The notes below the pieces were generated by a model. It was not told the origin of the DNA, did not search any database, and worked only from the letters and a program-made list of their open reading frames with translations. Position numbers and translations under genes: made by a program. A DNA stretch of 64,000 bases from Rhinopomastus cyanomelas (Eukaryota > Chordata > Aves > Bucerotiformes > Rhinopomastidae): positions 1 through 64,000 of the forward strand of contig VXBP01002270.1 in NCBI GenBank assembly GCA_013400115.1, written 5' to 3'. Positions 11,665 through 38,155 of this stretch are shown in pieces. The number at the start of each line of letters is the position of its first letter. The stretch's first letter is position 1.

Positions 11665-11865
11665 CCTCACTATGAGGCTGCTGAGGCCAAGGAACAGGTT
11701 GCCCAGGGAGGTTGTAGCCGCTCCATCCCTGGAAGTGTTCAAGTCCAGGTTGAAAGTGGCTTTGGGCAACCTGGTCTGGTGAGAGGTGTCGCTGCCCATG
11801 GCAGGGAGCTGGAACTGGATGATCTCTGAGGTCCCTTCCAACCCAACCCAGTCTGTGATTCTGAT
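11665..11865 (+). mobile_element. CR1 3' fragment (type II)
   Basis: Plus orientation: AACAGGTTGCCCAGGGAGG, CATCCCTGGAAGTGTTCAAG, ending CAGTCTGTGATTCTG. Confidence 0.92.
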
Positions 11866-12403
11866 TGCTCATCACACAGGAACTATTTCACTCAAAATCT
11901 AGCAGCCATCCCTCCAACAGCCAGGTCCCTACGGGCTGTTCCAAGATGTCCTGCCTTCTAAAGACAAGGAGAAAGCAGCTCAGTACCCCTAGAAACCTCT
12001 CAGTGTCCTTCACTAGGCTAAACAAGCTACGCTCTGGCCACACTGAGTCCTTGGGGAGATCAGAACCTCCCAGCCCAGGCTACACTGACATCAGGAAGAG
12101 CAAAGTTAGCCCTGATGTGCTGTGATAGACACGAAGGCTGCTTTTAGCAAGGCCACCTCCAGCAGAGGCACAAACGGTTCGTTACTGAAGACCTTGAGCA
12201 CGGAAAAGCGCTGTCGCCCTCCGTCGTTATCGTCACGCGGTGTCGTCGAGTCTGACATTGAACGGTCGGTAGAAGAGGCTGCAGCCCCTGCAGACAGCTG
12301 CCTTGGTTTCACACACTGGTTGTCAGCAAATGCCCTCAAGTTAAATGCCTTTAACACTGATGAGTGTTAAAACTGAAAAGACCCTGCAGGCTACTTGCTG
12401 TGG
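11866..12403. other. intergenic, no gene recognised
   Basis: Unique sequence. A CpG-bearing segment at 12180-12270 stands out but has no identifiable function. Confidence 0.4.
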
Positions 12404-12480
12404 GTGGACCTGTTGGAGAGCAGCCTAGGAGAAAGGGACCTGGGGGTCCTGGTGGCCAGCAGGGAACATGCGGCAGGGGA
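12404..12480 (+). mobile_element. short internal CR1 fragment
   Basis: Plus orientation: ACCTGTTGGAGAGCAGCC and AGGAGAAAGGGACCTGGGGG match a part of CR1 upstream of the common 3' region (compare 60115-60170). Both ends are truncated. Confidence 0.7.
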
Positions 12481-12626
12481 CCCTCCGACCTCCACCTGGA
12501 AAAGCCCTCCAGCCTCAGAGGAGGATGTGTAGCTCCAGCCAGAGGAGGGCACGTAGCCCCAGCCTCACCCTACAAAGCCTGTCCAAGGGTAGATCACGCC
12601 GAGACCGACGGATAAGACCGCGGCAG

Positions 12627-13012
12627 AGGAACCAAACCTCATGTTAGTCGCCGCCAAGGCGAGGCCCGTCCTCCTTCCAAGCGCCGTGGGCGCAGGTCCA
12701 AGCTCTAATTGCTTGATTGTTGTTGAGCTACAATGGTCTGCGATAACATCTCCAGCTCTGCGGTGCATTTCCTGGCCCAGATTCAGAGCCACGGATGCAC
12801 CGCGATGTCCCAGCCACAGCAGAGCACCCCACAGCCACCCGCTGTCCCTGGCTGGCCGAGTTAAGGGCGATGCTCTGCACCGGGTGAGTTAAGCCCATCA
12901 GGTCTCCGGGCTACAACAGGTTATTAAGCAATTAGAGGCTGGGCCTGTGCCTGTGGCACTTGGAAGGGCGATGGACCTCGCCTTGATGGGGACTAACATG
13001 AGGTTTGGTTCC
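12627..13012. repeat. imperfect inverted repeat, arms about 97 bp
   Basis: The left arm, 12627-12723, starts AGGAACCAAACCTCATG. The right arm, 12914-13012, is its reverse complement at roughly 80% identity by eye; the shared words include CCTCATGTTAGTC, CAAGGCGAGG and CTCTAATTGCTT. A spacer of about 190 bp separates them. Read towards the CR1, both arms can be translated in one shared frame (...IKQLE...LAL..TNMRFGS). I do not recognise the peptide, and the right-arm frame is closed just upstream by a stop. It could be a foldback element or an inverted duplication of an unknown repeat. Confidence 0.75.
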
Positions 13013-13013
13013 T

Positions 13014-13140
13014 GCATCACTCCAATCTTCAGAAAGGAGGACCCAGGTAACTATAGACCCGTCAGCCTCACCTCCATCCCTGGAAAGGTGATGGAACAGT
13101 TTGTCCTGGAGGCTGTCTCCAGGCACATCTTGACTTGAGT
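13014..13140 (+). pseudogene. remnant of CR1 ORF2 reverse transcriptase
   Basis: Translation in one frame gives ITPIFRKEDPGNYRPVSL and then PGKVMEQFVLEAVSRHI, the conserved entry region of non-LTR reverse transcriptases of the CR1 clade. Only about 40 residues remain. It abuts the right arm of the inverted repeat on one side and a CR1 3' end in the other orientation on the other. It is the only CR1 coding remnant recognised in the window and is non-functional. Confidence 0.88.
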
Positions 13141-13149
13141 AAGGCATTT

Positions 13150-13240
13150 GACACAGGGATTGGAAGGGACCTTGAAAGATCATCCAGTCCAATCCCCCTG
13201 CCAGAGCAGGATGACCTAGACCAAGTCACACATCCAGGTG
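13150..13240 (-). mobile_element. CR1 3' fragment (type I)
   Basis: Antisense, ~90 bp: GGGATTGGAAGGGACC to CACATCCAGGTGGG. Inserted against the reverse-transcriptase remnant. Confidence 0.9.
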
Positions 13241-13466
13241 GGTAACAAGCAGCAACAGTCAGTTGAGGGAGGTGATTCTCCCCCTCTACTCTGCACTGGT
13301 GAGACCTCACCTGGAGTCCTGGGTCCAGTTCTGGAGTCCCAATGTCAGAAGAACATAGAGCTCCTGGAAGATGTCCAGAGGGGAGCAACTCAAATGCTCA
13401 GAGGGCTGGAGCAGCACCTCTGTGAGGACAGGCTGAGCAGGTTGGGGTTGTTCAGGAGGAGATGAG
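13241..13466 (+). mobile_element. CR1 internal fragment
   Basis: Plus orientation: TTCTCCCCCTCTACTCTGC, GTGAGACCTCACCTGGAGTC, GACAGGCTGAGCAGGTTGGG. Truncated before the 3' end. Same variety as 19700-20255. Confidence 0.9.
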
Positions 13467-13471
13467 ATCCA

Positions 13472-13560
13472 CCATAGAATCATGGAGTTGGAAGGGACCT
13501 CCAAGGGTCATCTAGTCCAAAACCCCTGCAACAAGCAGGGACATCTCTCACCAGAACAGC
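13472..13560 (-). mobile_element. CR1 3' fragment (CAACAAGCAGGG type)
   Basis: Antisense: GGAGTTGGAAGGGACC, CTGCAACAAGCAGGGACATC; ends at CACCAGAACAGC. Confidence 0.9.
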
Positions 13561-13737
13561 ATCGGAAGCCAACTGTGATTCCTGCCATGGCAGAGGGATA
13601 GAGATGAGTTTTAGGGGGTCATGATTTCCTCTCCCTGCTCTTACCCTCAAAAAGGGGACACATGGGTCCCTGACACAGATCCCAGACTGAAGAAGCTTAA
13701 TAGCATCAGCAGAAGAATCACCCTGAAGTGTGTCCCT

Positions 13738-13822
13738 GTCATGGAATCATGGAACATTAGGGATTGGAAGGGACCTCAAAGGATCCTCTAGTCCAACCCC
13801 CGCCCTGCCACAGCAGATTCAT
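13738..13822 (-). mobile_element. CR1 3' fragment (type I)
   Basis: Antisense: ATTAGGGATTGGAAGGGACC, ending at GCCACAGCAG. Only ~85 bp. Confidence 0.9.
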
Positions 13823-14111
13823 AGCAGTGAGTGGTCACCACCGTGCCCAGGTTGCCGCGTGACCCGCTGCCTCCATCCCTCCCTCCCTGCATCAGTGAGC
13901 CCTTTCCCAAAGTCAGTTACTAGCTCATTCCCCGTTCAAAGCCCTAAAACAACTGTCCAGAGCTATTTAAAGCCTTTCACAGCCTGGCACCGCGTGGGCA
14001 CCAACAAAACCCTTCTGGGCCAGCCCAGCCTGGCTGTTTGCACAGGGGACACACACAGAACAGGGCAGTCACGTTGCCCAGAGAAGCAGAGGGACTCCTG
14101 CTCACCAAGAG
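13823..14111. other. intergenic, no gene recognised
   Basis: Unique DNA between two type I CR1 copies; nothing identifiable. Confidence 0.5.
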
Positions 14112-14545
14112 CATCACAGAATCATAGAATCATTAGGGATTGGAAGGGACCTCCAAAGATCATCCAGTCCAATCCCCCTGCCACAGCAGGATCACCCAGA
14201 CCCAGTCGCACTGGAACATCTCCAGGTGGGTTTTAAACATCTCCAGAGAAGGAGACTCCACAACTCTCCTGGGCAGCCCCTTCCAGGGCTCTGTCACCCT
14301 CACTGGGAAGAAGTTCCTTCTCATATTGATGTGGAACCTCCTCTGTTCCAGCTCACACCCACTGCCCCTTGTCCTATCATTAGATGCCCCAGAGCAGAGC
14401 CTGGCTCCATCCTCCTGACTCCCACCCTTTCCATATTTATGAACATTCATGAAGTCCCCCCTCAGTCTCCATTTTCCCAAGCTCAAGAGCCCCAGCTCCC
14501 CCAGCCTTTCCTCTTCAGGAAGATGCTCCCCACCCTTCATCACCT
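14112..14545 (-). mobile_element. CR1 fragment (type I)
   Basis: Antisense, well preserved: CATTAGGGATTGGAAGGGACC at the left, GAAGTTCCTTCTCATATTG in the middle, truncated at GATGCTCCCCACCC. The array at 14560-15110 starts almost at its truncated 5' end. Confidence 0.93.
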
Positions 14546-14559
14546 CCGTGGCTCTGCGC

Positions 14560-15110
14560 TGGACTCATCTTTGATGATTCAATGATTCTGTGATTAATTC
14601 AATGGTCAGTTCTAGGATTCAATGGTCAATTCTAGGATCCAATGGTCAATTCTATGATTCAGTGATTCTATGAATCTATGATTGATTAAAAGATTGAGTG
14701 CAAGATTCTGTGATTCAATGATTTTATGATTGATTCAATATTTCTGATTGACTCAAAGACTGATTCAATGATTGATTCATAGATTCAGTGATTGATTCTA
14801 TGATTCTGTGACTCAGTGATTCTATAACTGATTCAATGATTGACACTACGATTCAGTGATTGAGTCTATGACTCTATGATTCAATGATTGATTGAACTAT
14901 TCAATGATTCAGTGATTGATTCTATGATTTAATGGTCAATTCCATGATTCATTGATTCTATGATTCAATGATTCTATGACTGATTTGAAGATTCAATGAT
15001 TCCATGATTCAGTGATTGATTTGAAGGTTCTGTGATTCAATGATCAATTCTATGACTCAATGATTCCGTGATTCACCAATTCTGATTCCATAATTCCACG
15101 AGTCCCTGAC
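14560..15110. repeat. long ATTCTATG/ATTCAATG-type short tandem array
   Basis: About 550 bp built almost only from words such as GATTCTATG, GATTCAATG, GATTCAGTG and GATTGATTC. The word resembles the ATTCTRTG unit that forms the 3' tail of avian CR1 and reads in the plus sense. The adjacent CR1 is antisense and its tail is at the other end, so the array is not simply that element's tail. Confidence 0.9.
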
Positions 15111-16271
15111 TAGAAAGTCACAGCTGCAGGATGACTGGTATCAGTCTGTTTAACTTTTCCCACGAATCTGGAAGCAGCTGCTGTTTAAGCAGGCCCCACG
15201 CAAGGGTAAGATGAGCTCTTCCTTACTCACACTACAGATCACCGCTTGCAGCAGATGATCTCCACTTGCAGCGTCGAGACGGCAGCTATCGCAGCCTCTC
15301 GCTCTTGCAAATGTGTTAGAAATCACAAACGGGCACAGATCTGTTGGAACAATCCCCGTGGTGGGAACAGCCCTTCTGAAGGGGAAGGAGAGCCCTCACC
15401 AGCGTGACGTCGCCTCCTTCAGAAGGTGAATTTGCTCAAAGAAAAATGCTGAGCGGGAAAGGAGAGTTCAAATTAAATCAAGTGGTGCTTGTGATGGAAG
15501 GATTTCTGAGCACCTCCGTGTTGATTCGATTACTGAACTCATCTCTTGGGGGTGTTCAGAGTTTTCCTTCCCCAGTCAAGCCAGAGCAAACACAAGTCAG
15601 GCTTGTAAACCCGCACGAGGGAAGGGACCAGCTAGTTTCTTAGCTCACAGGGAAATACTGAGAGCCCAGGGGCTGGCAGAGCCTCCCAGCACAGGACCTC
15701 AGCAAATCAATGCAAAACCCTGCAGTAGCCCTCAAGTGCTGCAGAAGCAGCAGCTTTCCCAGCCTGCAGCTCCTTGTGGAGAGCTCAGTGGGCATCCTCG
15801 TGCTGGTAGGCCTAGAGAAGGCGATGAGGTGGTGTCTTCTCACCAGACAACGCCTTGGGAAAAGACAAGGAGCTGCCAGTTGACAGCTTTAAAAGACGCA
15901 GGAAGAGCAAAAACCTACCTTCTGCGGTTCCCCCAGCGCAGAACCAGCTGCAGCACCCAGTTCTCTCACAACAAAAGGTTGAGCTCGTCATGCACCTTCT
16001 ACCAAGGTTGAAACAGGCTGGAGCTGCTGTAGAGTGAGCTCTTGCAGGGTGAGCTCTCCCAGACCTCTGCCCTCTCTGCCTCACAAGCCTGTGGAGAGTA
16101 GGATCCGCACCCTTCGGCATGGCAGAGAAGATCCAGCAAGGCACCTCGTATCCTCTGCTAGCACCTCATCCCCCCGCTGCCACGTGTCTGAGGTTTCAAG
16201 ATCAGCAGCTGCTTCCAGTATGAAAGACCATCCCTAGGTTGTTCTGGATCTACACAGGGAACAAAGGTCAC
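15111..16271. other. intergenic, no gene recognised
   Basis: About 1.1 kb of mostly unique DNA between the array and the CR1 near the end of ABRAXAS2. No coding exon seen. Confidence 0.5.
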
Positions 16272-16460
16272 AGTCATTGAATCATAGAATTGTTGAGGTT
16301 GGAAAAGACCTTTAAGATCATCAAGTCCAACCTTGAACTCAGCTGTCCCAAAGTCCCAGTACTGACCCTTTGGAGGACTCCACCAGACACAGGCCTCCAA
16401 CTTGACTCTGTCCCACTCACCACTCTTCCAAGTCACTAATAACCACACTGACCAGTAAAC
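16272..16460 (-). mobile_element. CR1 fragment (type III)
   Basis: Antisense: GAGGTTGGAAAAGACC, ATCATCAAGTCCAACC, then diverged sequence including GGAGGACTCCACCAGAC. Confidence 0.85.
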
Positions 16461-16666
16461 CAAGAAAAACTGAAGGCATTTTTCACCATTAAGATAAAAC
16501 CTCAAGAATCTGCGTAGCCGATACGCAAGGGACAGGGTTATAGCCATCTCCTCACCCATCAAATCCCCCCTCAGCCCTACCAACAGCCGAGCGTTCACAA
16601 CTCATCGATTCCGAGCCCGGGGGACCTGACGAAGAGCAAAATCTAGATGCCAGGATTAAATAAGAT

Positions 16667-16672
16667 TTTATT
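16667..16672 (-). terminator. ABRAXAS2: distal polyadenylation signal candidate (AATAAA)
   Basis: Canonical AATAAA on the minus strand (GACAATAAAATC), followed by TTTAATCC. Distal end point for ABRAXAS2. Confidence 0.45.
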
Positions 16673-17098
16673 GTCACATTGAACTGCTCTGTCAGAGATG
16701 TACATTTTGCAGGTTTCTGTGCGGAATAAAAACCAAACCCGGCCGTTGCTCTGATTCCAAGACACTCCAGCAGCACCACCAGCTCCTCAAATGGTCGCAA
16801 CGCTCCAAGACAAAAACTGCAGCAAGTTAAGGCTAATGAGAACAAGGTCAGGTAGTCCAACCAAACCACTGGATGTTTAACACTCGGTAGAAAAGCAGCC
16901 GTTTCGCCACCGTGGGGGGGGTTAATTTAGTGCAGGGAAGAGGTTAACAAACAGGCTTTTGCCTTTTGCCAGGTAATAGAGACTGAAACTTTGGGAGATC
17001 TGAGCTACTTCAACTCCGAAGCTGGGTTATTTCTGGGTGTGAACCAGGAGGAGAGGTTGGACACACCTCAAACAACTGCAGCTTAAAAGGGGTTAATT

Positions 17099-17818
17099 TG
17101 CATTTCCAGAAGAAGGATAAAGTCCCAAATCATCTAAAACTTCTCATTTCCACACCAGGGATAAAAATCACAGAATCAGAGAACACTAGGGATTGGAAGG
17201 GACCTCGGAAGATCAGCCAGTCCAATCCCCCCGCCACAGCAGGATCACCTAGATCAAGTCACACAGGAACATGGCCAGGTGGGTTTTAAATGTCTCCAGA
17301 GAAGGAGACTCCACAACACCCCTATTACCCACATCATGAAGAAGATCCTTCTGATACTGATGTGGAACCTCCTCTGTTCCAGCTCACAGCCAGTGCCCCT
17401 TGTCCTATCCTTAGATGCCACTGAGCAGAGCCTGGCTCCATCCTCCTGACACTCACCCTTCACATATTAATAAACATTAATGGGGTCATCCCTCAGTCTC
17501 CCAAACCATCTAAATCATCTCATTTCCAGACCAGGGATAAAGTCCCAAACCAGCTAAAACATCTCATTTCCAGACCAGGGATAAAGTCTCAACCATCTAA
17601 ATCATCTCATTTCCAAATCAGGGATAAAGACTCAACCATCTAAATCATCTCATTTTCAAATCAGGGATAAAGTCCCAACCATCTGAATCATCTCATTTCC
17701 AAATCAGGGATAAAGTCTCAACCATCTAAATCATCTCATTTTCAGACCAGGGATAAAGTCCCAACCATCTGAATCATCTCATTTCCAGACCAGGGATAAA
17801 GTCCCAAACCATCTAGAA
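17099..17818. repeat. 43-44 bp minisatellite interrupted by a CR1
   Basis: The unit contains CCATCTAAATCATCTCATTT and CAGGGATAAAGTC. About seven units lie at 17503-17818 and about one and a half at 17099-17165; the CR1 sits between them. Units differ by a few substitutions (CAGACCAGGG versus CAAATCAGGG). Confidence 0.9.
17166..17503 (-). mobile_element. CR1 fragment (type I) inserted in the minisatellite
   Basis: Antisense: CACTAGGGATTGGAAGGGACC to GGTCATCCCTCAGTCTCC, with minisatellite units on both sides. This shows that the array existed before the CR1. Confidence 0.93.
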
Positions 17819-18520
17819 CTTTTTCACGGCACAATTCCACAGCGTTCGGGGCAGAGGAGCAGTACTGCAATTAAACCAAGTGCTTCCCACCGTGAAATTC
17901 TCTAGCTCTTCCCACACTTCAGTTATCCCAAACGGCGGTTAACGAAACTAAAATCATCGCTTACACGTTCCGCCCAGAGGAAAAAGAGGTAATAAACCCA
18001 CCGGGACTCCCAACGATCCTCTCCTACCCTATTCCCCCCTCTTTAGAACAGAAAAGAACTCATCTAGAAGCGTAAATCCAATCTCCAGACGCTCACGGCA
18101 GTCTCTGGCGTCGGCGAGCTGCGGGCTCCCAAGTCCGATCGCGACGGGATATCCTGCTTGTGTCAGCCGCTCGCTCCTGGACGTGCACTTGGCGTTGGTG
18201 CTAAGGTAACAAACAAGAGGCTAAACGAGGCTAGTGTGGCTGTAAACCCGGCTGAACCCGAGTCGCTTGAGTTATGACATTCATTCGGGCGATTTTCCCC
18301 TCCTGGCCCCCTGCCCATCCCTCCCACCACCCCCCCACCCCTTTTACAGGAAACAAAAGGCAACCATCGTTTGAAGTGAAACACAACATTCTGCTAGTAA
18401 AGCAAAACCAAAACAACCCCCTTTCTCTGCGAGGGGAGCACACACCGGGATCGAAGGCGGCAGAGCCCACACCTCAGGCTCCCTCAGAACGCCCGCAAAA
18501 GAAAAGCTACTCTGATTAGA

Positions 18521-18526
18521 TTTATT
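18521..18526 (-). terminator. ABRAXAS2: proximal polyadenylation signal candidate (AATAAA)
   Basis: AATAAA on the minus strand, about 460 bp after the stop codon. Confidence 0.4.
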
Positions 18527-18645
18527 CCCTTTCCATACAAACCAAAACCACGATGAAAAATTCAAGGCATGATAGTGCAAGAGGTAAGTTTTTGATTCGA
18601 GAACATTATTTGTCGCCTAGCTGTGCTTTAGTTACTACACCCCAA

Positions 18646-18651
18646 TTTATT
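18646..18651 (-). terminator. ABRAXAS2: proximal polyadenylation signal candidate (AATAAA)
   Basis: AATAAA on the minus strand (GACAATAAATTGG), about 335 bp after the stop codon. Confidence 0.4.
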
Positions 18652-18984
18652 GTCTTCGAAAGAAAAGAACGGCAAGAGAAGCTACGAGATCTCTAGGAAT
18701 TTCCTCTTCCCTACGGTTACCGGTACAATCCGTGACCCTCACTGGTTATTAGTTACCACTTGATTATCCTAATGGTTCCATTAGAAAACTTGCAAAATGT
18801 ATCGCGAGGCGAAGAAACCGTCTAAGTGCAAGTCCTCCTACGTGGCCGCGGGCACAGGACTCTCCTGTGGAGTTCGTTCCCTCCAGGTTAAATCCCCAAA
18901 ATCTCGGTAACGACGACGGAAGGGAAACCCCAAACAAACCAGCGTCACGTGGATGGTTTGGCGTCTTGTCTTCCCTCCCCACAA

Positions 18985-37133
<18,149 letters not shown>

Positions 37134-37239
37134 GACGGAGCCGCCGCGGCCGCCGCGCCCACAATGCACCGCGCGGCAGCGGAAGCCGCTTCCGGCAGCG
37201 CCGCGGGGACCGCTGGGAAAGGGAGTCCTGGGGGAGGGG
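37134..37239. promoter_or_regulatory. ABRAXAS2: ABRAXAS2 core promoter region
   Basis: CpG-rich. CCCACAATGCACCGCG at 37158-37173 fits the ZNF143/SBS consensus. ETS/GABP-type sites CGGAAG (37180-37185) and CTTCCGG (37189-37195) follow, and a YY1-type word overlaps the start codon. TATA-less, typical of a housekeeping promoter. A CR1 begins immediately on its right. Confidence 0.75.
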
Positions 37240-37625
37240 GACGGAGTCACGGAGCGGGCTGGCGGGGAAGGGACCCTCAGCGCTCATCCAGTCCCCCCAC
37301 CCGTACAGTGAGAGGGGACATCCCTAACCAGCGCAGGTTGCTCAGAGCCGCGAGGTCCAGCCTGACGTGGGATGGTTCCAGGGATGGGGCTTCTATCGTC
37401 TCTCTGGGCAACCTGGGCCAGCGTCTCACCACCCTCAGTGCAAAAGATTTCTTCTTTCTACTTGGTCCGAATCTCCCTCTTACTTTAATCCATCAGCCCT
37501 TGTCCTGTCACAGTAGTCCCTGCTAAAAAGTCTTTCTTATTGGCCCCTTTAGGCTCTGAAAGGCCACTCTAAGATCTCCCTGGAGCTTCTCCAGCCTGAA
37601 CACCCCCAGCTCTCCCAGCCCAGCG
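37240..37625 (-). mobile_element. CR1 fragment inside the divergent promoter interval
   Basis: Antisense: GGCGGGGAAGGGACC, CAGCGCAGGTTGCTCAGAGCC, GTTCCAGGGATGGGGC, ending in CCCAGCTCTCCCAGCC. It lies between the ABRAXAS2 and EEF1AKMT2 start codons and occupies about 40% of the 942-bp interval. Confidence 0.9.
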
Positions 37626-37654
37626 CGACAGCAGAGGAGTTCCACTCCCGCATT

Positions 37655-37730
37655 ATGTAACCAGCAGCAAATGGTTGGACTTGATGGTCTTGAGGGTCTC
37701 TTCCAACCAGAGTGATTGTGTGATCATTTC
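37655..37730 (+). mobile_element. CR1 3' terminal fragment in the promoter interval
   Basis: Plus orientation: ATGGTTGGACTTGATGGTC, GGTCTCTTCCAACC, AGTGATTGTGTG. It faces the antisense copy just to its left. Confidence 0.8.
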
Positions 37731-38075
37731 TGCAGCCTCCTCTAGCCCCGCTCCAGCAGCTCCGCTGCGCTGAGGAGCCCAGAGCTGAGCAGGGGAGCGG
37801 AATCCCCTTCCGGACCCGCTGCCAGAGGTGCGGGATGGGGCTGATTTCAGGGCTGTGAGCGCACATTCCGCCTCCTCTTTCCAGTCTTTCAGCCCTCAGC
37901 ACCTCCTGCATGTGCACCGAGAGCCGGTGCTCCCGACGATGTCAAGAGATGAGCGAGAAAACCCAACCCCCGCCACCCCCAGTGCCGTAGAGACGGGGTC
38001 CTCCAAGCGGCGGAGCGGCGGCGGCTCCGGCCGGCCGCTCTGGCCGCTGCTCTCGATGGCCCTTCCGGCAGGGCC
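37731..38075 (+). promoter_or_regulatory. EEF1AKMT2: EEF1AKMT2 promoter and 5' UTR region
   Basis: CpG-rich, TATA-less. ETS-type CTTCCGG at 37807-37813 and 38062-38068; long GGCGGCGGC/CCGGCCGG stretch near 38010-38040. An upstream ATG at 38056 (weak context, T at -3) opens a frame overlapping the true start; its effect depends on the unknown transcription start. Confidence 0.65.
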
Positions 38076-38155
38076 ATGGCGCTGGTGGAGGAGCCGTCGG
38101 CGCTGGGCAGCGGGGAGGAGCCGTTCAGCCCCTCGGTGCTGGGCACCAGAGAGCA
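38076..38155 (+). CDS. EEF1AKMT2: EEF1AKMT2 coding exon 1 (aa 1-26)
   Basis: Encodes MALVEEPSALGSGEEPFSPS and VLGTRE, ending CA before a GTGAGT donor. Confidence 0.95.

Larger units (their letters stand above)
16645..18984 (-). other. ABRAXAS2: ABRAXAS2 3' UTR (maximal candidate)
   Basis: Sequence downstream of the ABRAXAS2 stop. Three minus-strand AATAAA signals are visible: 18646-18651, 18521-18526 and 16667-16672. If the last is used the 3' UTR is about 2.3 kb and contains the 43-bp minisatellite and its CR1. If a proximal signal is used it is 350-500 bases and both lie outside the transcript. Which one is used cannot be read from the sequence. Confidence 0.55.
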
